A DNA stretch of 64,000 nt from Ctena decussata (taxonomy: Eukaryota > Mollusca > Bivalvia > Lucinida > Lucinidae). Each line of letters starts with the position of its first letter. The first letter of the stretch is position 1. Position numbers and translations under genes: made by a program. The notes below the pieces were generated by a model. That model worked only from the letters and a program-made list of their open reading frames with translations, was not told the origin of the DNA and made no database searches. The stretch covers positions 36,518,866 to 36,582,865 of the forward strand of contig OZ022499.1 in the NCBI GenBank assembly GCA_963989385.1, written 5' to 3'. This document shows positions 23,310 through 35,296 of this stretch, piece by piece.

Positions 23310-24394
23310 TTGTTTGAATGATAATTAGGCAAACCGGAAAAAAGAGTGTGTTCGGTAGTTGTTCCTTTAACTAAGACAATTTAAAATAACTTTTGGAAGC
23401 TCTTGATAATAATAAAAGGCTTTTGGTGAAATGCAAGTGAGTGGGATAGCTATGCTTACCAGAATTTACACTGTACAACACCTGTCACCTTCAAATCAAG
23501 TTTATAGGTTCTGGTGCGCTGACCAAAAAAATGCGACGGATCAAAATAAAATGTGTACCAAATTATGTTTGTGTTCTAAAAAATCAATACCCACAAAATA
23601 TGTTTAATTTGTCTATGGACGGAGATATTGGCATTTTTATGTTAAGATAACAAGAAAAATATTCCAAAACATTCAAGTTTGATAAGAAAAAATAAGATAT
23701 AAACTTAGAAAAGTAAATAGGAAAATTCTCAGGAACTGACACAATTCAACCCCAGATCCCACCCAAGACACCATGGGGAGAAGACAACACAAAATTAGTC
23801 ACCACCAAAGACACATTTATCATATATCTTAAAAGATCTCCATTCCATTGGAGTAACTTTGCAATATTTTTCGCATATTGCACGGAGTCAAGTGCATATT
23901 GCACGGAGTTAAGAAGTCATTTTCACCAGAACTACTTTTGTGTTGCGACGAAAAAAGTTTGGCAGCCATTTTGTCGTCGACAGCAACTGAAAAAGGAGTA
24001 AAATGATAACACTAGAGTCTGTTTCGCTGCATGAACTGCATAAAAGACAATTAAATATGATTTACCTTTGATCTGTCACACTTTCAAACTGACAAATTCT
24101 GCGAATAACAAAATTTGTCGAAAGAGCTGCAGAGAGTAAAACTGGAAAATGACGCACCGTTCTTGGTTACGTTAGTGTTTGTTTACTAATGTCAGGGCCG
24201 ATACCGAAACGTCATTTTCTCTTTCGCACCGTTGGGCGCGGTTTTAGTATGTATGAAGAGACCAAACGGCATACTGTTATTTAAAATTCAAAACAATTAA
24301 TGGATTGATATACCTATAATATATTTTGATTTCTTATGTAGAGAGTACCGGTGGAAGTAACATATAAATAGTAAATGCTGGTCTGTGCTATCGA

Positions 24395-24429
<35 letters not shown>
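24395..24429. repeat. (AATC)n microsatellite, left arm only
   Basis: About eight AATC units preceded by AGTAAATGCTGGTCTGTGCT. The right arm lacks both, so this is an insertion or expansion specific to the left arm, possibly a short SINE tail. Confidence 0.8.
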
Positions 24430-24465
24430 GTAAATAATAAAAAAGTTATTGAATTTGTTTTTAAG

Positions 24466-24633
24466 AAATAGATTCTTGCTTACAGTGATTTGTTGCCTAT
24501 TATATCAATGGTTGGAGGTCAGTCGTTAAGTGGGTGTATCACGAGCGCGAAGCGCGAATGATATATTCACTTACGACTGACCGACAACCAGTGATATGTT
24601 GGCAACAAATCACTTGTTAGCAAGTATCTATTT
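24466..24633. mobile_element. hairpin MITE in left arm
   Basis: Starts AAATAGATTCTTGCT and ends with its complement, with a centre of CGAGCGCGAAGCGCGAATG. Internal arms share GTGATTTGTTGCC and the mirror GGCAACAAATCAC. It is present in both arms (partner 35297-35464), so it inserted before the arms formed. Confidence 0.8.
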
Positions 24634-25862
24634 CGATTCTAACACGCAAGAAACGACGAAAACAGTAGTGTTTCCTTCACACTTTTCCAGTTTATCGCCA
24701 TAATTACATGAAGAATTCTCGCCAACAACTCTGACTGTGACAGAGGCATACACAATTAGTTCGTAAGTTTTTGATGCGAGAAAACGACGTTACACCGTCT
24801 ATCCTCATGGAAATGAATATTGACGTCACCAAACGAACCAAAATGACGTCCGAATGGCGCTAAATAAAGTCATACTAGTCCACCCAGTGATTTGTTACGC
24901 ATTTACCATTGGCTATATAGGCGGCCAGTGTTAGAATATGAAATATTCGGCACCCGTTCATATTCCGGAGACGCACTCGCAAGCTCACAATATCAACGAA
25001 ATCTTCTTATGAAACATTTTTAACTTATCGAAGAAAGACTGCATGCACCAACTATAGTGATAAAAAAGGGATATATTTCGTTTAAAATGTGACCTCCTGA
25101 AATGATGTAGCTCTCGCAAACTCTTTGACCAAACACATTACAATATAAGATGAAACGTGTTTGGTCAAAGTGTTTGCAAAATCAACAACATTTTGGAAGC
25201 TATCTCTTATATAGTAATATTGCCCTTTCATTAACAGTGTTGGTGTACCCACTTCTTTTATGGAGACCTTGAAAAGAACAAGAATTATGGTAAGATTCCG
25301 AACACTCGACCTATCACACTAGTGTAACTTTTAGAATACGTCACGTTTCGATGACGTAGCTTGTTAGAGGTGATGTTAACATGTAATGTCTTTGTGCAAG
25401 AACTGGTTAATTTTTGCGTGCTGTTTATACTAGACTGGAACTTTCCTATGTATATATTTTTATACGTTCAATTTAAGAGTTCTAGAATTGTTCCATAACA
25501 CTACATGTATGTAACGAACTGCAAAACGGTTGTGCGGATTTTTGAAAATAAGGCATAGACTAAACTTATTACGAATTCATTGACATAGGTAGCAGTTTGC
25601 AATATCTTTAGTCTTCAACAGTAAGACAAGCACTTTCATCAACATACTCAGCTGATGCTGCAAACCACGGTGCTAGTCATCACACACTAGAATATGTAAG
25701 TTAACTTCATACCTGACCCAGGAAATATTCTGAAAGCGACTTTTTTATAAAGTAATATTTTTCATATATGTCTTAACCATATTCAATTTATGTTATAACT
25801 AGACTAGTTTAAATAAGCTCAAACTATCGACTATCCGACTATACTAAAAACTATCGGTGAAC

Positions 25863-26698
25863 ACTGTTCGTAATGAAGTACGGCAGAAAGAATACCAACA
25901 AGAGCGTGTTGACTGGTATTTACATTCTCAGTGCATTTATTGGAAAGCCCTATAATAAACCATTAGAACGTAATGTAGTTTATACTTCAACAACTACATC
26001 GGTTCACGCGACGTTACATGAGTTTATTGACGTCAAAATAAACCATGGTTCTCTTCAATCTGAATGGACGTAGGCGACGTCATGACGCTGTTCTGCTGTA
26101 AGTAGAAAAACTGCGTATAAATGTATTTTTTTTATTTTTAGTTTCTGCTCCAACTGTAGCGATTAAAAACAACACAAATTTGTGGTCAATTAATAGATAG
26201 AAAAGAGTGTTAATATAAGCAATGAACTTAATTTTTCTGGTGTTTATCGAAGTATAACGTCACACTTCACTATTGAAGCGTCATATATCGCAGCTTGCAA
26301 TATAAAATGTAAAATGAAGTATAAGATGTGAAGTAGTAACTGCGTTATTTGAAGTCTCGTGTATTACAGGCGCGTAGTTATTTGATAACTCAGTTTGCAT
26401 TTACAGTTTGTACTTAAACCAATTTATGACAACGACTATCTTTTACACCCACTCACTGCCACTACGATCACAACTCTGTTGGAAACTTTTAATGTATTCC
26501 CATATTATACCTCACTCTTCCCTTGAACTGACCTCGATCTACCAAGCTCTTCCAATAGAGGACAATTTACAGAACAACGACTGTTGATGTTTGAGCCGAA
26601 AAGGTTGACCGAATCGTCCCGACTATTTATTGATGACAAACTGTACCATGTAATCCTGCCATGCAAAACTAACAACCATGCATCGTAATAACGTCGAC
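25863..26698. other. spacer between inverted arms, no gene seen
   Basis: AT-rich, with a 66-codon open frame at 25873 that I do not recognise. Contains several GACGTC motifs near 26030-26080. No repeat found. Confidence 0.45.
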
Positions 26699-27031
26699 CA
26701 CAGGGTATAATCGATTCCGCTAATTTTCGCTTCCTGCAGAGACTGTACATCATATTTGGCTTCCGCCGAGACTGTCCGCGAACTCTTGCTTCGTGCCGAG
26801 ACTTCTGTACATGATAAATGGCTTCCTGCAGAGACTGTCCGCGTGATTCTGCTTCCTGCCGAGGCTCTCGGCAGGAAGCAGAATCACGCGGACAGTCTCG
26901 GCAGGAAGCCATTTTTCGAGGACAGTAGTCGCTGCAGGAAGCAAGAGTTCGCGGACAGTCTCGGCGGAAGCCAAAAATGACGGGCAGTCTCTGCAGGAAG
27001 CGAAAATTGGCGGAATCGATTATACCCTGTG
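26699..27031. mobile_element. 333-bp palindromic element, TSD TCGAC
   Basis: Two 165-bp arms mirror each other around C26865 with roughly 90% identity. The ends are CACAGGGTATAATCGATTCC and its complement. It is flanked on both sides by TCGAC (26694-26698 and 27032-27036), a 5-bp target duplication. Each arm holds about five direct sub-repeats of the type CTTCCTGCCGAGACTGTCCG. A CAC...GTG end with a 5-bp duplication is what is known for the Transib/RAG-like superfamily, and sub-repeats in long arms recall Foldback elements; both assignments are inference. The open frames on both strands are products of the palindrome. Confidence 0.8.
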
Positions 27032-27267
27032 TCGACACTCATCATCTTATCTAGCCACTCAAAACAACCCCTTCAATTTTATAGAAAAAATAGTATGCTG
27101 ATTCGGTCGCGGCTTTCCGCTGAATGACTAGCCCAGCCAAAATACATCCCTCAGATTTGCAAAAAAAGCTCTACACACTAGCGCCATCTACCATGCTATA
27201 TCTGAACAATCAAGGGAAAGCAATTTTTGTCTAATTCATTACATTCAAACGACAAAAAAATTATTCA

Positions 27268-27672
27268 CACTGGTCTGGCATTCAACACAGGTAACGAAGA
27301 CAACGTACATGAAACTTGCTTGTTCCGCTCATCAGGATAAGTTTGTTTCAGAAGTATAGTCTCACGGACCATCTGACCCCCGACTCTTGAAATAGGAATC
27401 AAAAGTTTTACTGAATTGTTATGCATAGTCAAGAAATTTTTGAAAACAATTTTTGGGCTACAACTACTAGGCAACGAATTGGTGTAGAAACTTATTCAAG
27501 CACTGTATTTATACTACACGGAATTTCTTCGAAAATCTGATCTGACTAAGAGGTATAACAAACTGCCGGGTCCGTAAGAATGATAGTTTGAAATTAATCT
27601 AAGAAGTATGCGAAAACAATCGAGTTTTATAGTACGTTGCCTTCGTTGCCTATGTTGAATGCCAGACCAGTG
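27268..27672. mobile_element. 405-bp TIR element
   Basis: Terminal inverted repeats of about 40 bp start CACTGGTCTGGCATTCAACA and differ at about three bases. The inner sequence shows only faint mirror symmetry. No clear target duplication is visible. It is probably a non-autonomous DNA transposon. The ends begin CAC, as in the palindrome 240 bases upstream, but the rest is unrelated. Confidence 0.7.
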
Positions 27673-29949
27673 TAATATTTTATGAAACAAAGTGTGATAT
27701 CTGAGCTGTCTGGAATTAAGCCTAAATGATGAGCTGTGAAATATGAAGTATACAATATGAGACGTGAACTCACAAACATATTGCATACGTTCCTATTCAC
27801 ATTTCACACCCTACTTTACAGTTCACACTTTGATAAAGGTCCCGTTTCTTTATCATTGGTATAAAGTCATAATATTTCGCGTCAGGTATAATTGGAAACT
27901 TTAACAACAGTTTTGTCATTGTGAATGAACTGATTAGCAAGCTTTTAACACATATAACATCATTGAGTTTCACGTAAAAAGAGTTGAAAGAAGAGTTAGG
28001 TCATTCTATCATAACTTGGATGATTCATTGAAGCGGTAAAAATACAATGCACAGACAGGGCCCCATGAAGCGGTAAAAATACAATGTACAGACAGAGGGT
28101 CCATTGCTAGACAGGGAACCAGAAAAGGAATTGTAATTTGAGGACAGATTTTTCAAGAAGTATTGACAATTATATGGTTTAATATGCACAGTAACCCGAA
28201 TTTATCACCAGATGTGAACCGCTTTTCACACTGATTCGTGCTTAGATGCATCCGCCACTGGAATTAGATCTACATTGTAGAATTCAAAGTCTATAGTCCT
28301 CGTAGTGGTTTATATGTCTGAAAACAAACAGATGCACATTAACGGGTTGATTCCAACATTTATGTTTGATGACAACATGTCTTTTCTACTGGATGCTGGT
28401 TGAAAAATGTGAGACAGTAAATGGAATCTTCCTCCAGTACCTTATATTATTGCCATATAACAAAGTACGATATATATTTTCGAGAACAGGCCAACTACAA
28501 GTAAAATTATTCAGATAAGTTTTCAACTTTTTTAAAGAAACTCGAGGAGTTTTGTTTGTTGAAAGCTGTCCAATCTCGATCATTTACGTGAGTAAAACAG
28601 TAGTGAAACGATTCAAGACGTATCTCGCAATAACATTATGCCTAAGAGTGGAATATGATCTGTAACATATGAAAATATACTTAATAATCAGAACTTAAAA
28701 CACGACTGGGTTCTATAATTCATAGCTCATAACTGGCATTACACATATGTACATGTATGTGACGTACTATGCAGAGAAGTTTCTCAATTCTCAACTAACG
28801 TTTTAGAGACCTCATTGCTCTTTCGTGAAATGGTTTATCGTGGGGAATCGGGTCAATGTTGTGACAGTTAATGATCGTGATTAGCAAATTTAAAAGACCC
28901 GGTCATTATCCCGCTTTTGTTTATATTAAATCGCTCGATGGGGAACCAGAGAAGGAAATTATACTTTTTGGAGCAATTTGTCATTTTACAAAAAACAAGC
29001 TATCCATACTTTACTCAATATATGCAAATCAACCCACACTTTATCACCAAACGTTATTGTTGATGCGTTTTTCATAATGATTTGTGTTCAGAAGTTTTAC
29101 CACAAGCAGGACTATGGAGACTTTTATACTTTCCACTTTGTAAGGTACAATTACCAACTATGAGTTGTGAAGGATAAACTGTGACTCATGAAAGTATACT
29201 TAATAGTTTTTAGTTTGCATTTATCCTGATCCGCCCAACTCAAATATACCGACTCCGACAAATTCTGGGTAAAGGGTAGATCACCTTATTAACTTTTTTT
29301 TAATAAAACGTCCTTCGACTGTTTGCCTTTTGTGTTACCTTCTCAGCCTTTTACACGTTGTCATTGTCAAGGACAATGTTATGATCTTGGACATACTGTG
29401 GACATACCGAGTCTGTTATTTTCATTTCTTTGGTGTATCCCTTACATCCTCGGAAAGATGGCCAGAAAATGTTAGTCTTTTCCAGCCCTACCAGGGTAAG
29501 TTAACTGTCCTTCATAAAATGCTTTGTCATACAGTTAAACAGAACAGATGAGATTCACTCTTGTGCACTGAGGCAGTATTTGCATAACTGATGCACAGAA
29601 CAGCACTTTTCCTCAGGTTCACAGCCAGGTAGAATTTGTGTTTGAAATAACATCTATAAAAGTTTCAAAAAACAGTCTGAAAAAGATTTTTGGGATTGTC
29701 TCCAACTTATAGCGGAAGATATATGATAATAAGAGGGTTGTTTGGGAAATTCAAAGAATGTTCAGATAATTAATTAAAATTTAAATAATTTGTGGATCTA
29801 TTTGTGAACTTGATAATAGTGGCCCATACGTTGTTAGAAAAGCAGCGTCTTAATATGACATACTATAGGTCATCAGTTATAAGACAGAGGGTTTTCCCTT
29901 CCAAGGATGTAACTGCTTATGTTGTTGTTGTTTCAATTCTCATAACGAC
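27673..29949. other. spacer with possible diverged duplication
   Basis: No gene recognised. A 37-bp unit (TGAAGCGGTAAAAATACAAT...) is repeated at 28029 and 28066. Segments near 28110-28220 and 28660-28690 resemble 28935-29050 and 29178-29205 in the same order (GGGAACCAGARAAGGAA; CTTTATCACCA-like; ATGAAARTATACTTAATA), which suggests an old direct duplication of about 0.8 kb. Confidence 0.4.
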
Positions 29950-30165
29950 GTTCCCCGGGTTGCTCAGCTGTACGTAACCATAGTTGCACACACCCGCCGC
30001 CGAGTGCCCGTCCATATCTAACTGTACAGAAGTCGTTCATATTCACTGCAGCTGGTGTTGTGTTGTGTGGCGGCCGTAAAACGTCTCCCCGTACATCATT
30101 ATATTGGAAGCTTATATTTTCTGGTCCTTTGGGATCCTTGAATTCGTTTCGAAACATGTTGAAAA
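29950..30165 (-). pseudogene. fragment related to the LINE region at 32.5 kb
   Basis: On the minus strand 30085-30160 reads AAGGATCCCAAAGGACCAGA and then TGATGTACGGGGAGACGTTT. The plus strand at 32510-32600 reads nearly the same in the same order. The 74-codon frame across it is not otherwise recognisable. It is probably a small piece of the same LINE-containing sequence. Confidence 0.4.
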
Positions 30166-30410
30166 TAGAGTTAGATGCTTAAGCTGGTGCTAGGGAGAGT
30201 GACCGGTGTGCAAATTTCATTACTGGTAATGAACAGATTCAGTTAGACCGAGTCTGCTCTTTTCATTTCTCTTGTGTATTCCTTGCTTCGAAAGGATCTA
30301 ACTATACACAGCTTATTTACAAGCCCAGCTTTAGTTTTACACATATTTCCTCATATGTTATTTCTGTTATGCCTACAAATGACTCCTCCGTTAGACTCTT
30401 GTCTGTCCGT

Positions 30411-30678
30411 GGGCGCCGTGGTCGAGTGGATTTTATGGTTCAGAAAGTCGCCGCAAGGTCGTGAGACCGCGCCCTGGTTTCGCTATGCGACGACTGAAAG
30501 ACACTCTCTGGCAACCCAGCAGTAAATAGTTACCTGCTTCGAATAAGGGAAGGATAAGGCAGCGAAAGGAGGGGAATGGGCTCCGCCTTTCATTTGCTGT
30601 GCCTACGATACAGTGGGCCTCTAACCTCCAATGCCCCTACGGCTAATAGGCTGTGGGAACCTTTGCCTTTTACGTTAA
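30411..30678 (+). mobile_element. SINE-1 copy
   Basis: tRNA-like head with box A TGGTCGAGTGG and a decayed box B (CTGGTTTCGC), then body CAACCCAGCAGTAAATAGTT, GGATAAGGCAGCGAAAGG, GGGCTCCGCCTTTCAT and ACAGTGGGCCTCTAACC, and tail GGAACCTTTGCCTTTTAC. It is nearly full length but has lost part of the head's middle. Not a functional tRNA gene. Confidence 0.8.
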
Positions 30679-30679
30679 T

Positions 30680-32017
30680 CAAACGTCAGAACTGTTGAAG
30701 ATAATTATACGGGGTAGGAGGACAATCATTCGATTCCATGTACGGTGCTAGTTTTCTGCATGGGGTCAAAGATAAAGTCTCGTCATGTCTTTGTAATTGC
30801 TCCGAAAGAATAAAAAGGAATGCCTCTATTTGTACAGAGAATATGACATGGGTTTAACGGCTCTTCAAGAATATTTCACTTCTGTCAAGCAGTTAATCAG
30901 AGGTGGGTGAAAAACGGAGAGTCCGGCGAAAAACCACTTCACCTTCCGTAGGCAGAACTTGGCTTTCTCCATGTACGCGGCCGAGGCTTGAACTCACAGC
31001 GGTGAGATACCTTATGTTTAAGCCACAGAAGCCCGTATCTGTACTTCAAAAGAGTAAACATTCAAGTTACTAGTCTAACATCTTGATCAGTCTTTTGAGA
31101 TATCAAGTTGCTCGAAACGGGCCTTAATAAGACGAAGTATTTAGCAGGCTGAAACTTGCACACTGCAGCTTAAACCGACTGTAAACTGCGGATGTAGCCA
31201 CGGAATAGGCTATCTTGCCAGGCAGCTAGTCGATGGCCCGATATAGAGAATGGGAATCAAATTAAATGATGCAAATATGTTATACCACTTACAAAGATTG
31301 GTATGTCCGTATAAAAGACGCTTCGCATTGGAAAGTTAGCTGCGTTTGCTAATTGTAAATCGGGGCCGTCGATATGTGCGACGGTGATAAGTAAGTTTCA
31401 GTGTCGGAGCGCCCTGCTACGTGTAATTTGGAAAATGGATGGCTAGGACCGACTGCACTTGCAGCAGGTGTGGGCTGGGATTGTTTTGACCGTACCTAAA
31501 CCCTGGTATCTTCTTTTTCTTTGTCTTTTTCATTGTGAGACGGCTCTGTAAAGACTGAAATGCTGTCTTAATGATTGTTTAGCCCCTTTAGGAGGAGCAT
31601 CAAATAAGCAATGCGATTTCGTGTCAATCCTATATTTTGTATTTTGTATGTTGTAATATCTATACTCGTATATAGATGTTACGAAAACAGAGAAATAAAA
31701 TGTTTAAACGAAACCCCAAACAATCAACCACCCAACTCATGGTATACTATTCTTCATAGAGTTTCGTAGAATATTTATTCACAAGTGTGAAAGTGAAATG
31801 CGCACGCTTTTGATGCGCTTGAGTAACTGACTATCTGAATGGGCGGATTCAGTTTTCATCATCGTTTGGTATTAAAGAATTAGTTCATAAATTTGATTAT
31901 TATTCAATGAATTCTTCGGGTTTTTACAAATTGTCTCCACACAAGGCACATAAATGAAGTCAACCTGATTAAACCATAGGCTACCTATGTCATTAGAGAT
32001 CAAAATATATTCGGTGT
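30680..32017. other. spacer, no gene seen
   Basis: Short frames only. The stretch at 31195-31260 (GGCAGCTAGTCGATGGCCCGATATAG) and the CAATCAACCACCC tail near 31715 look repeat-like but have no second full copy in this window. Confidence 0.4.
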
Positions 32018-32499
32018 GAATCCGCCACTCGATAGTCTTAGTTCTTAGTATAGTTATAGTTGATAGTCGAGCGCTATTTAAACTAGTCTACTTGTCGACT
32101 ATCTGAGGTCATTCTTGTGAGTTTAAGACAACAGAGATTCATATCAAACTAAACATACTAGTTTTTCAGAGCAAGAGCAAACATTTGAACCTTTAGCTCA
32201 ACTGATCTAATACCATGTTTAAGTTACGGACACAATCAAGCTGACTGTAAAATGGGGCCTAGCTTAAAGCGCAGCTACACTATTTTTGCATTGTTTGTTT
32301 GAACACTAAATGTGAATAATATGTAGACGAGAAAAAAAAAATCCAGTGAAATTATGGAATAAGTCTGAATAGATAGATTCTTTGGAAGTGAGAAATATAC
32401 CAATGAAATGAAAATAGAGGTCTTGGTTTAATTGCGTCTGTTGATGAAAAGTCATGGAATATGCAAGAACGGCAACGCACCCTAGCTTTGGCTTAAGCA

Positions 32500-33205
32500 G
32501 AACTCTTCTTTTCAGAATGACCCTAAATGAACTTAAAGATCCTAAAGGACCAGAAATTATTATCTGCACTATGATGATGTACGGGAGACGTTTTAGAACA
32601 ACAGTTGGTGTTAGGCAAAGATGCCTTCTCGCACCCATCTCCTTCAAGATTTATTTGTTTCGAAAGAATTATGTTTGATGCCCTGGAATAACATGGTAAA
32701 AAGGTTACCATAGGTTGCAGAAATATTTCCAACCTGTGGTTTACCGATGATATTCAAGTTCTTGCTGAAGAAGGACAGGAACTAGAATCCGTGGTTCGAA
32801 AGTCTCTATGAAACCTGCATAAGGTATAAAATAGTGATTTGTGCTGACAAGATCAAACTGATGGGAAAAAGCGCCAATGGAATCCGGAGAGAAATAAACA
32901 TAAAATAAAAGACGTTGGAAACTGCAACAAGCTTCAAATACCTTAGAGCAGTTCTTACAGGTGATGGTTCAAAACTGGAGGTTCTCTCAATTATTGTACA
33001 AGCAACTTCAGCTAACGCAAAGCTCAAACCAAGTTGAACATACAATAACATCTCTCTTAGATCCAAGGTGAAACTGATGTGGTTCCCTGGTATGTGAATA
33101 CTTCTGTATGTCTATGCGTCGAGGATCTTGACAGCAGAGTGAGAAAAAATAACGCAGGCTCTTGAGATGAGATGCTACCGAAGGTTACCAAACATCTTGT
33201 ACAAG
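32500..33205 (+). pseudogene. LINE reverse transcriptase fragment (RTE-like)
   Basis: Translated pieces follow the order of LINE reverse transcriptases: TTVGVRQRCLLAPISF (the GVRQGC...SP motif) near 32600, NLWFTDDIQVLAEE with both catalytic aspartates of the FADD box near 32730, ICADKIKLM, then TSFKYLRAVLTGDGSK and LEMRCYRRLPNILYK near the 3' end. The family, often annotated 'endonuclease-reverse transcriptase' in invertebrates, fits best with RTE-type LINEs (inference). At least six in-frame stops and probable frameshifts make it non-functional. The endonuclease half is missing. It is enclosed by the TIR element and followed directly by a SINE. Confidence 0.8.
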
Positions 33206-33493
33206 GTAAAAAAAGGTAAAGGTAAAGGTTTCCCATAGCCTAATAGCCGTAGGGGCAGTGGGGGTTAGAGACCCACTGTATCTTGGGCACAGATGATGAA
33301 AGGCGGAGCCCATCTCTCTCCTTTCGCTGCCTTATCTTTCCCTAAATTCGAAAAAGGTACCCATTTACTGCTGGGTTGACAGAGAGAGTTTTCCAGTCGT
33401 CGGATGGCGACGGTGAGCCGCGAACTCACGACCTACCGGCGACTTTCTGCACAATAGTCGAGCCACTCTAACCACTCGGCTACCGCGCCTCCT
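33206..33493 (-). mobile_element. SINE-1 copy, most complete
   Basis: On the minus strand: GGCGCGGTAGCCGAGTGGTT (box A in a Ser/Leu-like D arm), GGTCGTGAGTTCGCGGC (box B region), the body with AACCCAGCAGTAAATGGGTA and GGGCTCCGCCTTTCATCATC, and a tail GGAAACCTTTACCTTTACC. It lies directly against the right terminal repeat of the enclosing element. Confidence 0.85.
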
Positions 33494-34506
33494 GGTCCCC
33501 TTTTAAAGTCAGCTTGATTGTGTCCGTAACTTTAACATGGTATTAGATCAGTTGAGCTAAAGGTTCAAATGTTTGCTCTTGCTCTGAAAAACTAGTATGT
33601 TTAGTTTGATATGAATCTCTGTTGTCTTAAACTCACAAGAATGACTTCAGATAGTCGACTAGTTATAACATAAATTGAATATGGTTAAGACATATATGTC
33701 TGACGTTGTTTTTTTTTTGAAAAAAATCGCTTTCAGAATATTTCCTGGGTCAGGTATGAATTTAACTTACATATTCTAGTGTGTGATGACTATGCATTTT
33801 ACGACATAAGTAAAGACAAATCTTGAAGATTCTTGTCGACTGTTTTATCATGACTCACCATTATGTTTTTTCAAGATGGAGGCGTACAGTTGGTTGCAAA
33901 ATTTCTTTCCTCACGTTAATTTGTTTGTTTGTTTTTTTGTATTTATTTTTTGTGTTTTGTTTTGTTTTCCATGAGTACATTCATAAAGTACTTAAGTTCC
34001 AAAAAAGTGTAAATCTAGCACCGTGGTTTGCAGCATCAGCTGCGTATGTTGATGAAAGTGCTTGTCTTGCTGTTGAAGACTAAAGATATTGCAAACTGCT
34101 ACCTATGTCACTGAATTCGTAATAATTTTAGTCTATGCCTTATTTTCAAAAATCCGTACGACTGTTTTGCTGTTCGTTACATACATGTAGTGTTATGGAA
34201 CAATTCTAGAACTCTTAAATTGAACGTATAAAAATATATACATAGGAAAGTTCCAGTCTAGTATAAACAGCACGCAAAAATAAACCAGTTCTTGCACGAA
34301 GACATTACATGTTAACATCGCCTCTAACAAGCTACGTCATCGAAACGTGACGTATTCTAAAAGTTACACTAGTGTGATAAGTCGAGTGTTCGGAATCTTA
34401 TCATAATTCTTGTTCTTTTCAAGGTCTCCATAAAAGAAGTGGGTACACCAACACTGTTAATGAAAGGGCAATCTTACTATATTAGAGATAGCTTCCAAAA
34501 TGATTT

Positions 34507-34742
34507 GAGCCGCGACACGACAAAACCAACAATGTGGTTGTGCGCCCAGCGCAGACTCAGATCAGCCTGGGCATCCGCCCAGTCTGATCAGAGTCTTCGC
34601 TGTCCGCATGGAGGTAGCTTTGACCCTTAGCTACCCTTTAAGCGCTTAGCGAAGAATCTGAGTGGACTGTGCTGATACCCAGGCTGATCTGAGTCTGCGC
34701 TTGGCGCACAACCACATTGTTGGTTATGTCGCGTCGCGGCTC
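34507..34742. mobile_element. palindromic MITE M1, copy b
   Basis: GAGCCGCGACACGACAAAAC to its complement, 236 bp, with ATTT on both sides. The left arm of the large inverted repeat (near 25180-25195) has no element at this place, so the insertion is younger than the arms. Confidence 0.92.
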
Positions 34743-35296
34743 ATTTGATTTTGCAAACACTTTGACCAAACACGTTTCATCTTATATTGTAATGTGTTTG
34801 GTCAAAGAGTTTGCGAGAGATACAGCATTTCAGGAGGTCACATTTTAAGCGACATATATTCCTTTTTTTATCACTATAGTTGGTGCATGCAGTCTTTCTT
34901 CGATAAGTTAAAATGTTTCATAGGAAGATTTCGTTGATATTGTGAGCTTGCGAGTGCGTCTCCGGAATATGAACGGGTGCCGAATATTTCATATTCTAAC
35001 ACTGGCCGCCTATATAGCCAATGGTAAATGCGTAACAAATCACTGGGTGGACTAGTATGACGTTATTTAGCGCCATTCGGACGTCATTTTGGTTCGTTTG
35101 ATGACGTCAATTTTCATTTCCATGAGGATAGACGGTGTAACGTCGTTTTCTCGCATCAAAACCTTACGAACTAATTGTGTATGCCTCTGTCACAGTCAAA
35201 GTTGTTGGCGAGAATTCTTCATGTAATTATGGCGATAAACTGGAAAAATGTGAAGGAAACACTACTGTTTTCGTCGTTTCTTGCGTGTTAGAATCG

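Larger units (their letters stand above)
23310..25862 (+). repeat. large inverted repeat, left arm
   Basis: From TTGTTTGAATGATAATTAGG to about TATCGGTGAACAC, this arm matches 32018-37929 in reverse, apart from the insertions in that arm. Blocks I compared (for example 24181-24360 against 35520-35700) agree at roughly 94%. It contains D2, a hairpin MITE (24466-24633), an AATC microsatellite with a short lead-in absent from the right arm, and a hairpin CAAACTCTTTGACCAAACAC at about 25115-25180. No frame longer than 70 codons is open. Confidence 0.9.
32091..33659. mobile_element. 1.57-kb element with long TIRs
   Basis: The arm sequence AAACTAGTCTAGTTATAAC of the left arm is split here after CTA. 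The insertion begins CTTGTCGACTATCTGAGGTC and ends with the complement of GTCGACTATCTGAAGTC. Terminal repeats span about 32091-32259 and 33494-33659. TA or CTA is present on both sides, a 2- or 3-bp duplication. The interior is a decayed LINE fragment followed by a reverse SINE-1, so the element either captured them or was later invaded. No transposase is visible. Confidence 0.7.

Noticed and set aside
26505..27038. 177-codon minus-strand frame with repeated CPR/SCR motifs
   Set aside because: It runs through the 333-bp palindrome and its sub-repeats; similar frames occur on the other strand by symmetry.
32306..32647. 113-codon minus-strand frame
   Set aside because: Antisense shadow of the LINE fragment.
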